The notes below the pieces were generated by a model. The model searched no databases. It worked only from the letters and a program-made list of their open reading frames with translations, and was not told the origin of the DNA. A program made the translations under genes and the position numbers. From Prevotella dentasini JCM 15908 (GTDB taxonomy: Bacteria; Bacteroidota; Bacteroidia; Bacteroidales; Bacteroidaceae), in NCBI RefSeq assembly GCF_000614065.1, contig NZ_BAKG01000009.1, forward strand, positions 40,093-104,092: a stretch of 64,000 nt of DNA, in the 5' to 3' direction. Below, in pieces: positions 10,723 through 18,461 of the stretch; the first letter of the stretch is position 1, and every line of letters starts with the position of its first letter.

Positions 10723-11277
10723 TTACACTTTTTTTACCTGTTCTATGAGTTTTTGGGCGTGCTGACGGCTGACTTCCCTTATTTGTTCGAGCAGGGCATC
10801 ATCGGTGCGCATGGCGTAGGAGACGCTGCCCGTGTAGACATAGTCCTGAAGGTCGAGCTTGCAGAGGGCGCAGGTGGCCTTAATCTGCGAGAGGAGAATC
10901 TCGTCGATGGTGTAGCCCACGGCTTCGTGGCTGTAGGCCTCGGCAGGCGCGCCCGTGGTGAACGAGGGGATGAGCTTCTTGCCTTCGAGGGCGTGGCCCG
11001 TGGAGCCGTAGGCGAATCCGTGTACGACTACCTGCTCTATCCACCGGCGGAGGAGGGAGGGCATGCTGTACCAGAATACGGGGAACTGCCAGACGATGAC
11101 GTCGGCGCGGACGAGCTTATCCTGCTCTGCCTTGACGTCGATGCGGAAGTCGGGGTACAGCTCGCTGAGGATGGAAAACTCTGCATCGGGGAAGGCCTTG
11201 CGCAGTTCGTCGAGAATGATTTTGTTGGCTACCGAGTCGTTGAGGTCGGTGTGGCCGGAAACGATTAATATGTTCAT
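10723..11277 (-). CDS. Flavodoxin-fold NAD(P)H oxidoreductase (KefF/MdaB-like)
   Basis: Cytoplasmic FMN-dependent NAD(P)H:quinone or nitro reductase of the flavodoxin-like fold, 184 residues, the usual family size. The N-terminus MNILIVSGHTDLNDSVANK is the phosphate-binding strand-loop, and WQFPVFWYSMPSLLRRWIE is the typical active-site segment that recognises the flavin. The central FAYG...LEGKKLIPSFTTGAP resembles KefF/NQO proteins. A TAACTTTG -7 element on the minus strand near 11350 is the likely promoter. It stands alone. The substrate cannot be told from sequence; a role in two-electron quinone reduction is inferred from the family. Confidence 0.85.
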   Translation of the reverse strand: MNILIVSGHTDLNDSVANKIILDELRKAFPDAEFSILSELYPDFRIDVKAEQDKLVRADVIVWQFPVFWYSMPSLLRRWIEQVVVHGFAYGSTGHALEGKKLIPSFTTGAPAEAYSHEAVGYTIDEILLSQIKATCALCKLDLQDYVYTGSVSYAMRTDDALLEQIREVSRQHAQKLIEQVKKV

Positions 11278-11490
11278 AATGCTGTTTTTTCCACATCCGG
11301 GCGGTGCGCGGACGTGGGTTCATATATCCTGTTTTTATTCTGAATCTGTTGCAAAGTTAGGCATTTATGGGGTGATGGCCAAGATTTTTGTCATGTTTTT
11401 GACGGATAGTCTGGATAAATGTCATTCGGCTGTTCTCTGTCTGTCGTCGGTGAGGGGTGTGTGGCGCGGTTCCGGCCCGGTGAGGGTGGG

Positions 11491-11554
11491 AAAACGAAAG
11501 TGCCGTTTTCGCCCTGTGAAAACGGCACTTTCGCATAGTCGGAACGGCACTTTG
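11491..11554. repeat. B element (perfect 16-bp inverted repeat)
   Basis: CGAAAGTGCCGTTTTC (11495-11510) and GAAAACGGCACTTTCG (11518-11533) pair perfectly around a 7-nt loop; a third partial arm follows to 11554. It lies 60 bp past the stop of the minus-strand nuclease gene and may act as its mRNA end. Confidence 0.85.
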
Positions 11555-11613
11555 GCCTGACGGGTACAGCGGTGCGGAGACGGCAGTGCGCTGACCGGGC
11601 GTGCCGGGCGGTG

Positions 11614-12468
11614 CTACCAGTCGGCAAGGCTGGCCGATGCCTCTACCTCGGTCTCTACGTCGTCTGGCAGGCCGGAGAAGAAGTCAAGCCCTGTGATGCG
11701 CTCTACTTGGTCTACGGTGTTGACGTAGGAGTCCTTGGGGCGGTTGCCGTCGGTGTTTCGGTAGACGAATCCGATGGCCTTTGGCTTCCGGCCCGTGCAG
11801 AGAATGACCTTGAAGAAGGCTTCGGGCACGGTGATGCGGTTGCGTCCGATGGTCTTGTGCCGCCGGTTGAGGAGGATAGGTCCGCAGACGATGTGCAGGT
11901 CGCCGTAGCGTCGCGCCCAGTCGCGGCATTGCATTTCGAGTTCGTTCCAGTCGCCGCGGTTGAGGTTCGGGTTCTGCGGACAGACGTTCGTCAGGAGGAA
12001 CGACTCCTCCATAGCCCGGCGGTCCCACTTGTTGTCGCCTGCCGGGCAGAGGTGTCCGCGGTCGTAGCCCGACTGGATGTAGTCGTAGGTGGTGGCGCGC
12101 GGCATGGGCACGTCCTCGTCTTCGTGGAAGGGAATGTCCTTGCGCGATGCCTTGCCGCGGAGATGCTCTGCCGTCAGATGCCACGCCACCCAGTTGGGTA
12201 TGCGCAGTTCGGGGTTGTAGGACAGGTCATAGGCGGTGCGGTGCAGGATGATTCCTGCCGCCTTTCCTCCTACAGGAAGCAGGCTGATTGCCGGTCCGGG
12301 GCTGTCGGGGGCAGTCGCGGCAGCATCCTTGCCGGAGGGGGTGGGCTGTGGCAGGGGTATTTCGGCCCTGCCTGCAGGGCGGCGGAGCGACGGGGTGTGG
12401 CGTCGTGGGCCGCAGGCGGCAAGGAGTAGGGGAAGGAACAGGAGGGGGAGGATGGATGACGGGCGCAT
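11614..12468 (-). CDS. DNA/RNA non-specific endonuclease, lipoprotein
   Basis: Secreted or surface nuclease of the NUC1/NucA beta-beta-alpha-metal family that cuts DNA and RNA without sequence preference. The catalytic DRGH motif is in YDRGHLCPAGDNKWD; the metal-site Asn is within FLLTNVCPQNPNLNRG. The start at 12468 gives MRPSSILPLLFLPLLLAAC, a lipoprotein signal with its Cys at the lipobox; an earlier in-frame Met 16 codons upstream is less likely. The mature protein is about 265 residues, normal for the family. A role in scavenging nucleotides or degrading extracellular DNA is inferred. RluA lies upstream on the same strand, 122 bp away, with no sign of tight coupling. Confidence 0.9.
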   Translation of the reverse strand: MRPSSILPLLFLPLLLAACGPRRHTPSLRRPAGRAEIPLPQPTPSGKDAAATAPDSPGPAISLLPVGGKAAGIILHRTAYDLSYNPELRIPNWVAWHLTAEHLRGKASRKDIPFHEDEDVPMPRATTYDYIQSGYDRGHLCPAGDNKWDRRAMEESFLLTNVCPQNPNLNRGDWNELEMQCRDWARRYGDLHIVCGPILLNRRHKTIGRNRITVPEAFFKVILCTGRKPKAIGFVYRNTDGNRPKDSYVNTVDQVERITGLDFFSGLPDDVETEVEASASLADW

Positions 12469-12590
12469 GGGCGAGAGTGGAAAATGGGAAAAAGGAAGGG
12501 TGGGGGCGGACGGCACGTGCGGCGGAAAGCCGGCAATATGCCCCGCTTAAGGCTGCCGCGTGTGTGCGTCGGTGCGTCGTCGTGCGGCGG

Positions 12591-13313
12591 CTACGGGGTG
12601 CATGGCTCTTCGGAATCCGACTGTGGCCGGCCCGTACCCTGCTCTCCGGGTGCTATTGCCTGCCAGAGAGGGTCGTCGGGGAGGGGCGACTCTACGCTGA
12701 TGCCGAGCTTCGAGACGGGGTGGACGAACTCTACGCGGTGGCTGAGCAGCGAGATGCTGCCGTCGGGGTTGGAGCGTCGCGCACCGTACTTGAGGTCGCC
12801 CCTGATGGGGCATCCCATGTTGGAGAGCTGGCACCGTATCTGGTGATGTCTGCCCGTCAGCAGATTGACTTCGAGCAGCGTGTAGCGGTCTGTTCCGCCT
12901 ATGACCCTGTAGTGGAGTATGGACTTCTTCGACGTGGGCATCTCGCGGTTGTAGGCATAGCTCTTGTTCTGCCGCTCGTTGCGCACGAGCCAGTCTGTCA
13001 GCGTGTCCTCGTCGCGGTAGGGTGCCGTCTGCACGATGGCCCAATAGGTCTTGTGCACCTCGCCGTTGCGGAACATGCTGTTCAGCCGGGTGAGTGCCTT
13101 GGAGGTCCGGGCAAAGACGACAAGTCCTGCCACGGGACGGTCAAGCCTGTGTACGACGCCCAAGAACACATTGCCGGGCTTCTGATACTTTTCCTTTATC
13201 CACCGCTTGACGGTCTCGGAGAGAGGCTCGTCTCCCGACTTGTCGGCCTGCACTATCTCGCCTGCCTCCTTGTAGACGATGATGACGTGGTTGTCTTCGT
13301 AGAGTACCTTCAT
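12591..13313 (-). CDS. RluA-family pseudouridine synthase
   Basis: RNA pseudouridine synthase that isomerises specific uridines in rRNA or tRNA. The catalytic motif HRLDRPVAG (in GVVHRLDRPVAGLVVFARTS) carries the active Asp. Further family signatures are NHVIIVYKEAG near the N-terminus and LTGRHHQIRCQLSNMGCPI, close to the usual tGRtHQIR pattern. The start at 13313 (MKVLYEDNHV) is preferred over an upstream Met. Length is 240 residues. There is no S4 domain, so it is a short RluA/YhcT-like form. The exact target uridine is unknown. It lies downstream of fabG, separated by a strong hairpin at 13324-13365. Confidence 0.9.
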   Translation of the reverse strand: MKVLYEDNHVIIVYKEAGEIVQADKSGDEPLSETVKRWIKEKYQKPGNVFLGVVHRLDRPVAGLVVFARTSKALTRLNSMFRNGEVHKTYWAIVQTAPYRDEDTLTDWLVRNERQNKSYAYNREMPTSKKSILHYRVIGGTDRYTLLEVNLLTGRHHQIRCQLSNMGCPIRGDLKYGARRSNPDGSISLLSHRVEFVHPVSKLGISVESPLPDDPLWQAIAPGEQGTGRPQSDSEEPCTP

Positions 13314-13323
13314 TGTAGTAAGA

Positions 13324-13365
13324 GGCCTCCCCAAGCCCTCCCGGAAAGGAAGGCTTGGGGAGGCC
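13324..13365. repeat. C element: GGCCTCCCC palindrome, possible terminator
   Basis: GGCCTCCCCAAGCC and GGCTTGGGGAGGCC form a perfect 14-bp stem around a 14-nt loop, between fabG and the RluA gene. Related CTCCCC/GGGGAG sequences occur near 24023, 34368, 43078 and 53664. No T run follows on the minus strand, so it may be a repeat rather than a terminator. Confidence 0.6.
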
Positions 13366-13381
13366 GTCGGTCAGTTGGTTA

Positions 13382-14128
13382 TTACATGTTCATGCCGCCG
13401 TCTACCTGAATTACCTGTCCCGAAACGTAGCTCGAGAGGTCTGATGCGAGGTACACGGCCGTGTTGGCGATGTCGTCTACGGTACCGCCGCGGCGCAGCG
13501 GAATCTTTGAAATCCACTCCTTGCGGATGTCGTCGGGCAGGGCCTGTGTCATGGCCGTGTCGATGAAGCCCGGCGCGATGGCGTTGGCGCGTATGCCCTT
13601 GGGACCCATCTCCTGTCCGATGCTCTTGGCAAGGGCTATGAGTCCGGCCTTGGAGGCAGCGTAGTTGGCTTGTCCGGCATTTCCGTGAACGCCTACGACG
13701 CTGGCCATGTTGATGATGCTGCCGCCGCGCTGCCGCATCATGACGGGGACGCAGGCGTGGATGAAGTTGAAGGCACTCTTGAGGTTGACTGCTATGACGG
13801 CGTCCCACTGCTGCTCGGTCATTCGGAGCATGAGCCCGTCCTTGGTGATTCCGGCGTTGTTGACGAGTATGTCTACCGACCCGAACTCTTCCTTCACCTG
13901 TCTTACCACCTCTTCCGACTGTGCGAAGTCGGCGGCGTTGCTGGCATATCCTCTTACTTTCACGCCGAGGGCGGCTATTTCAGCTTCGGTAGCCTTTCCG
14001 TTCTCGTCAATGACGAGGTCGGTAAAGGCGATGTTGGCACCTTCCTGTGCAAACTTCAGCGCGATGGCTTTTCCGATTCCGCGTGCAGCTCCTGTAACGA
14101 GGGCTGTCTTTCCTTCTAATAGTTTCAT
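13382..14128 (-). CDS. fabG: 3-oxoacyl-[acyl-carrier-protein] reductase
   Basis: NADPH-dependent reduction of 3-oxoacyl-ACP in fatty-acid elongation, a classical short-chain dehydrogenase of 248 residues. The cofactor loop is TGAARGIG, NNAG is present, and the catalytic Ser and YxxxK appear in NMASVVG and NYAASKAG. The C-terminus GQVIQVDGGMNM is typical of FabG. A TetR-family gene lies 93 bp upstream on the same strand, so the two may share the regulated promoter at 14866-14896. A FabG role in core lipid synthesis is likely because no polyketide or sugar genes are nearby. Confidence 0.93.
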   Translation of the reverse strand: MKLLEGKTALVTGAARGIGKAIALKFAQEGANIAFTDLVIDENGKATEAEIAALGVKVRGYASNAADFAQSEEVVRQVKEEFGSVDILVNNAGITKDGLMLRMTEQQWDAVIAVNLKSAFNFIHACVPVMMRQRGGSIINMASVVGVHGNAGQANYAASKAGLIALAKSIGQEMGPKGIRANAIAPGFIDTAMTQALPDDIRKEWISKIPLRRGGTVDDIANTAVYLASDLSSYVSGQVIQVDGGMNM

Positions 14129-14221
14129 TTTGCTTTATTGTTTTTTGTGGCCTGCAGGCTGTCCCTGCAGGCTGTTGTTGGTCTTTTTCGGCCGGGGTGT
14201 GGCGTCGGGGGTGGGAGGTTT

Positions 14222-14815
14222 CTACTTCGTGGTTCTGTTGCCCAGTGCTCCGTAGACCACCTTTGCCACGAGCGGACGCGATGTCTCCTCGGTCAGCCCG
14301 TGCCCGAGCCGTCCGTAGATGAAGGGCACTTCGAGTCCCTTGATGCAGTAGTGGGTGATGTCGGCCACGAGTTCCACGTTGTCAATGTCGAACTCTCCGT
14401 CTGCCTTCGCGTCGGCATACACCTTTCTGAATAGTTCTATCTCGTCCTCGTCGAAGTTCTTGCGCACCTTCTCCACCATCCAGATGTTGCGGAAGAACTC
14501 TGCCCTGAGGTTGCCGTTCCGCATGACCGTCTCCTTGATCATGCTCAGGTGGGTGTATATCAGTTCGATAATCTTGTCCTGAGGGGAGATTTTCTTGGAT
14601 GCCACCTCGTCGAGCTTGTCGGACAAGCGTTCCAGTTCCGCCTCTATGACGGCATAGTAGACGTCGTCCTTGCTCTTGAAATAGGTGTAGAGCGTGCGGC
14701 GGCCCTTGCCCGAGGCCTGCGCAATGTCGTTCATCGTAGTGTTGGCAATGCCGTTCTTGGCAAACAGCTGCCTTGCCACGTCTACCAGTTTTTGTCTTGT
14801 CTTTGAAATGGACAT
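14222..14815 (-). CDS. TetR/AcrR-family transcriptional regulator
   Basis: DNA-binding regulator of 197 residues. The N-terminal TetR helix-turn-helix is clear: TRQKLVDVARQLFAKNGI, then TTMNDIAQASGKGRRTLYTYFKSKDDV. The remaining ligand-binding region is divergent, as usual. The gene lies just upstream of fabG and is preceded by a promoter whose start point is covered by a palindrome (14839-14859). This suggests autorepression and control of fabG, perhaps in response to fatty-acid precursors; the ligand is unknown. Confidence 0.92.
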   Translation of the reverse strand: MSISKTRQKLVDVARQLFAKNGIANTTMNDIAQASGKGRRTLYTYFKSKDDVYYAVIEAELERLSDKLDEVASKKISPQDKIIELIYTHLSMIKETVMRNGNLRAEFFRNIWMVEKVRKNFDEDEIELFRKVYADAKADGEFDIDNVELVADITHYCIKGLEVPFIYGRLGHGLTEETSRPLVAKVVYGALGNRTTK

Positions 14816-14838
14816 CTTTTCTTTTTTCTTTTATGAGT

Positions 14839-14859
14839 GCGTTTGCACAATGTAAACGC
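14839..14859 (-). promoter_or_regulatory. Candidate TetR operator
   Basis: GCGTTTGCA, three bases, TGTAAACGC: two 9-bp half-sites with a single mismatch. It sits immediately downstream of the TetR gene's -7 box, over the expected start of transcription, where a repressor would block initiation. Confidence 0.6.
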
Positions 14860-14865
14860 TATGTG

Positions 14866-14896
14866 CAAATGTACGCATAATCTTCAAGATATGCAA
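14866..14896 (-). promoter_or_regulatory. Promoter of the TetR-fabG unit
   Basis: Minus strand TACATTTG (14873-14866) with TTGC 19 bp upstream (14896-14893), matching the Bacteroidota -33/-7 layout. The start would fall near 14861, inside or next to the palindrome. Confidence 0.65.
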
Positions 14897-14978
14897 GTTT
14901 CGGGGGGAAAAACAGTTGTTAAAGTCTGTTGATTTGCTGTTTGTCCTCCTCCGGCAGTGGGCGTGCGCGGTTATTTGC

Positions 14979-15683
14979 CTATTCCTCCAGTGCGAAATAC
15001 TCTTTCAGTTCGGCAATCGCCTCGCCGTTGGCGTTCCGCAGGTCCTTTGCTATCTCCCCTCTCTCAAGGAGGAGTATGCGCGTGGAAATCTCGGAGACGA
15101 ACTCGAGGTTGTGGCTCGAGAGGAGGACGGTCGTGCCCAGTTCGGCATTGAGCCTGCATATCCTGCGTGCCACAATCATCTGCGAGGAGGGGTCGAGGTA
15201 GTTGAACGGCTCGTCGAGTATGAGCAGTTGCGGATGTATCATCATTGCACCGATGATGCCGGTCTTCTGCCGGTTGCCCTGCGAGAAGTTGCGGAGATAC
15301 TTCCCCGTGGCGAGTATCTCGCCGTGCATGAGCTGGTCGAAGTCGGCGAGACGGGCCGAAAGCTCGCCGGGCGGCAGGTGGTAGAGCTGGGCGATGAGGT
15401 CGAAGTACTCCTCGGGCGTGTAGAAGTCGATGAGGAAGCGGTCGTCGATGAACGAACCCGTAAACTCCTTCCACTCCGTGCTCTGGTCTACCCGCTGTCC
15501 GTCTATGGCGGCATGGCCGGTGGTGGGTTGGAGTATGTCGAGCAGAATCCGCAGCAGGGTGGTCTTGCCTGCCCCGTTGTTGCCTACGAGTCCGACAATC
15601 TCGCCCCGGCCTATGGTCAGTTCGGGAATGTTGAGGGCAGTCTGGCTGCCGTACACCTTGGTGAGTTGGTTGATGCTTATCAT
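14979..15683 (-). CDS. ABC transporter ATP-binding protein
   Basis: Nucleotide-binding subunit of an ABC exporter, 234 residues. Walker A is GNNGAGKTT, the Q-loop region follows, the signature is a variant FSQGNRQK in place of LSGGQ, Walker B is LLILDEPFNYLD, and the switch His is in LLSSHNLEF. The signature variant is common in the CcmA/YadG exporter branch. The permease gene lies 96 bp upstream on the same strand, so the two probably form one transporter. The substrate is unknown. Confidence 0.92.
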   Translation of the reverse strand: MISINQLTKVYGSQTALNIPELTIGRGEIVGLVGNNGAGKTTLLRILLDILQPTTGHAAIDGQRVDQSTEWKEFTGSFIDDRFLIDFYTPEEYFDLIAQLYHLPPGELSARLADFDQLMHGEILATGKYLRNFSQGNRQKTGIIGAMMIHPQLLILDEPFNYLDPSSQMIVARRICRLNAELGTTVLLSSHNLEFVSEISTRILLLERGEIAKDLRNANGEAIAELKEYFALEE

Positions 15684-15779
15684 GCTGTTTGTCTGTTATA
15701 GTCTCCCCGGGGGAGGCTGTCTGTGGGCGCGGAGGGCGGTTTGTCCGTCCGCTGCCGGTGGGTGGAACTTAGGTTTTCG

Positions 15780-17159
15780 TCAGTTTCGGTAGCTCTCCAT
15801 GCGTTCGTATCTCCTTGCCATGAAGGCTGCCTCCACCGTGCCGATGACTCTCCTATGGAGGGCAAGCCCTGCCAGACCGACCGTGGCAAGGACGAGCGTG
15901 CACCATACGGGCGGCAGGAATACCGCGCAGGCGACGTATCCGGCAAAGGGAATCAGGGAGAGGAAGCCCAAGGGCGACCAGCTCGCCCCCTGATAGTTGA
16001 AGAAAGCCGAGGCGAAGATGTCTATCCTGTTAGATTTCAGGCAGGTGGGCAGGTAGGTGAGGTTGCCCGCTCCCGAGGCGAACAGCCACAGGGCGAGCAG
16101 ATGCCACGTGCCGACGAGGTCGGTGAGGAAGGTCAGGGGCAGCAGAATCGTCATTCCCACGGCGTTGAGCAGGGCGAAGGCGTAGTATTTACGCTGCAGC
16201 ATCGTGCCGACGGCGTAGGGCTTGGTCATCAGTCCGTCGAAGTAGTTGGCTTCCACTCCGAACATCATTCCGCCCATCGCCATGGACGCTCCCTCCACGG
16301 CCATGTAGAGGACGAGGGGTATCAGCAGGGCCATGTCGCCGCTGCCGTTGTCGAGCAGGGCGAGATAGTACACCTCCAGAGGCATCACGACGAGCATGAC
16401 GAGCACCGTCATGCGCAGCCGGCGGGCGCGCAGTATGCCTGCCATCTCCATCCTGAACACCGAGAGCCACCCGAGGCCCATCACGCGGTGCGTCCGCCGC
16501 CGGTCTTCGTGGTAGGTGTGCAGGCGGCACATATACAGATATACGGCGAGGGACGCCACGGCCGAGAGCACGGCAAAGCCTGCGAGGTGAGCGGCCCAAG
16601 GTATGCGGAAGAGGTTGATGGCGTAGAGCGTCAGCACTCCTCCCCAGAACATCCATCCCATGACGACGGGCAGGCGGTACTCCCACCCCCTTGCCTTGCG
16701 CAGGGCGGTAACGGCCAGCCCGTCGGTGTAGGAGAGGGCGTAGAACGCCACCGAGGCAAGGGCTGCCACGGCAGGCGGCATCAGCCAGAACGACAGGGGC
16801 ACGAGGATGATGAGGAGGGCGAAATTCCAGAAGTTGAAGAGGTTGGTGACGGCGATGAAGCGGTTCCACGTTGTCTCGCCGACGGGCTTCGTGCGCAGGC
16901 AGTCGTCCATGACGGCCGTGTCGTGCTTCATAAACAGCTTTACCATCGTGTCCGCAGGAATCATCGCCACCGCCATGACGGCCGCCGCCACGGCCCAGTC
17001 GGCCTTGGCGGTCGCGCTGCCGAGGTCGTCGCCCGAAGTCATGACGGACAGCACCGTCCCCATGGCCATGAAGCTGTAGACGTACACCGCCCCGAAGAGC
17101 TTGCTCCACTTAAATTCTCTCCGCTGCCTGAGCAGCCACAGTCTGAGCAGTAGTTTCAT
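15780..17159 (-). CDS. ABC transporter permease, DUF5687-like
   Basis: Integral membrane protein of 459 residues with about 11-12 hydrophobic segments, for example SFMAMGTVLSVMTSG, WAVAAAVMAVAMIPAD and FWNFALLIILVPLSFWL. Size, N-terminal MKLLLRLWLLRQRREFKWSK and the downstream ATPase fit the DUF5687 family of Bacteroidota ABC permeases. The family name is from memory of its general pattern; the permease role follows from topology and the ATPase neighbour. It exports an unknown substrate. The small gene at 17173-17544 ends 13 bp before this start and may be co-transcribed. Confidence 0.8.
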   Translation of the reverse strand: MKLLLRLWLLRQRREFKWSKLFGAVYVYSFMAMGTVLSVMTSGDDLGSATAKADWAVAAAVMAVAMIPADTMVKLFMKHDTAVMDDCLRTKPVGETTWNRFIAVTNLFNFWNFALLIILVPLSFWLMPPAVAALASVAFYALSYTDGLAVTALRKARGWEYRLPVVMGWMFWGGVLTLYAINLFRIPWAAHLAGFAVLSAVASLAVYLYMCRLHTYHEDRRRTHRVMGLGWLSVFRMEMAGILRARRLRMTVLVMLVVMPLEVYYLALLDNGSGDMALLIPLVLYMAVEGASMAMGGMMFGVEANYFDGLMTKPYAVGTMLQRKYYAFALLNAVGMTILLPLTFLTDLVGTWHLLALWLFASGAGNLTYLPTCLKSNRIDIFASAFFNYQGASWSPLGFLSLIPFAGYVACAVFLPPVWCTLVLATVGLAGLALHRRVIGTVEAAFMARRYERMESYRN

Positions 17160-17172
17160 AGTCGTTGCGGCA

Positions 17173-17544
17173 TTATGTGTCGGGGTTCTCCCTATAATAT
17201 TCGTCCCATTTTCTCATGGCCTCCTGCCAGTCGGTGGCCTGCTCCCCGTCCGGGGTCTGTTGCCGGGCGGCTTGGTCGCGCTCCCGGTCGCGTGCGCGCT
17301 TGGCTTTCATGCCGGCAATGGTGTCGTCGTCGAGTATGAGGATGGCACGCCTGTCTATGGCCTGCCGGAGCTCGTCCTCCCCGAACGCCTTTCCCGGCTC
17401 GTTGAAGTCGGAGATGTTGAACTCATAGTCTACCCGCAGCCGGTGCCTGATAAGTTTCTGTCCGGCCCGGTTGGCGGCATTCTTCTGGCGCAGCAGCCGT
17501 GCTATGTCCCTGATTTCTCCCTGCGAGTATTTGTTTCTTCCCAT
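17173..17544 (-). CDS. Hypothetical charged small protein, 123 residues
   Basis: Not recognised. The protein is soluble and strongly charged, starting MGRNKYSQGEIRDIARLLRQK; there is no signal peptide or membrane segment. The middle contains RRAILILDDDTIAGMKAKR, and the C-terminus is a Gln/Asp/Glu-rich tail ending WDEYYRENPDT. A TAACTTTG -7 box on the minus strand near 17583 supports expression, and the coding frame matches its neighbours in composition. It is directly followed by the ABC permease gene (13-bp gap), so it may belong to that operon as its first gene. Confidence 0.65.
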   Translation of the reverse strand: MGRNKYSQGEIRDIARLLRQKNAANRAGQKLIRHRLRVDYEFNISDFNEPGKAFGEDELRQAIDRRAILILDDDTIAGMKAKRARDRERDQAARQQTPDGEQATDWQEAMRKWDEYYRENPDT

Positions 17545-17763
17545 GAATGGTCGTTGCTGTCTTTGGTTTTACGGATGCAAAGTTACGAAAATAATGCCAT
17601 TACCCGTCGCTTTGGTGCCGGAAATCGGCCGTCCCGTGCTTTCCGTCTCCGTTTTCCGGCCGCATCCTGCCGTTCTTCCGGGCGTCCAGCCCCGTTCCCG
17701 GCGTGCTGCGCGCCCCTTGTGTCTGCTAATATGCGTGCCGTGTACAAAATAACGGTCTTTTCT

Positions 17764-17795
17764 TTTGGTGATTTATTCAAAAAGCATTAACTTTG
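17764..17795 (+). promoter_or_regulatory. Orphan promoter
   Basis: TTTG (17764-17767), 20 bp, TAACTTTG (17788-17795). No coding frame follows for more than 600 bp. Confidence 0.6.
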
Positions 17796-17799
17796 CAAT

Positions 17800-17886
17800 C
17801 GTTATCCTGAAAACAATCTTTTTACCTTAGAAGGTACTAATGCCTATTTAAGAATTAAGCGGTTCCCTGTGAAGGTCATCGCTTTT
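17800..17886 (+). ncRNA. Possible small RNA, about 85 nt
   Basis: Transcription from the promoter at 17764-17795 would give a short RNA with an ACCTTAGAAGGT hairpin (17824-17835) and end at a weak AAGCG/CGCTT stem with a run of six Ts (17857-17887). There is no coding frame. The terminator stem is only 5 bp, so this is tentative. Confidence 0.35.
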
Positions 17887-17926
17887 TTCGTTTTTATACG
17901 CCTGTCCCCCTTTCCGTCCCGGCCTT

Positions 17927-18015
17927 GCGAAAGCGGCACTTTGACACGGTGAAAGTGCCGTTCCGACACAGCGAAACGGGCTTGTTCGCCTTGCGAAAGC
18001 GGCCCTTTCGTTTTC
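17927..18015. repeat. B element, degenerate, four arms
   Basis: Four variants of the GAAAGTGCCG arm in alternating orientation (GCGAAAGCGGCACTTT, GTGAAAGTGCCGTT, GCGAAACGGGC, GCGAAAGCGGCCCTTTCG). Pairing is imperfect compared with other copies. Confidence 0.7.
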
Positions 18016-18109
18016 CCGTTGTTTTGGACGGGCAGTGCGCCTGCGGTGCAGGGGGTGTATGGTGGCCATATTCCGTCCCCCAAAATCCTTTTTTATAGCA
18101 ATCGAAAAT

Positions 18110-18173
18110 GTAGGGACAGACCGCGTGTCTGTCCGATGGGTGTTTGGCGGACAGGCACAGGGCCTGTCCCTAC
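18110..18173. repeat. A element, single copy
   Basis: 64 bp from GTAG to CTAC in the opposite orientation to the 9561 copy: the GTCTGTCC hairpin comes first and the GCCTGTCC hairpin second. Confidence 0.85.
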
Positions 18174-18209
18174 AAGTCGCCTGCACTTCGTCGGTGGTGT
18201 CGACGGAGG

Positions 18210-18361
18210 GTGCAGAATGTTCTTATGCGATGATAGAAATGCAGGTACGGACACTCCGTATGCCCGAACGGGCAATGCGGACGGACTGCCTGCCGGCTGC
18301 CGCGGACCCGCGCCCGGCCTGCCGGCACCGGCACGGGAACGGACGGGAGAACATTCTGCAC
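18210..18361. repeat. 14-bp inverted repeat bounding a GC-rich 150-bp segment
   Basis: GTGCAGAATGTTCT (18210-18223) and AGAACATTCTGCAC (18348-18361) are perfect reverse complements. Between them lies GC-rich sequence with short CCGGC/GCCGG palindromes. No coding frame is credible. The nature is unknown. Confidence 0.5.
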
Positions 18362-18448
18362 GGCGGAGAAAAACGCTCTCCGTGCGGCATAAAGAATGTC
18401 GAGGCCGTTTCTCCGGCCCTCTGGCTTTGTTTTTCAGATAAAATTATT

Positions 18449-18456
18449 TACCTTTG
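18449..18456 (+). promoter_or_regulatory. recF promoter -7 element, almost no leader
   Basis: TACCTTTG ends 5 bases before the recF ATG, so the mRNA would begin at or within a base or two of the start codon. Confidence 0.6.
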
Positions 18457-18461
18457 CAGCT

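Noticed and set aside
15723..17153. 476-codon plus-strand frame opposite the ABC permease
   Set aside because: His/Glu/Gly-rich string mirrored from the membrane protein; no domain.
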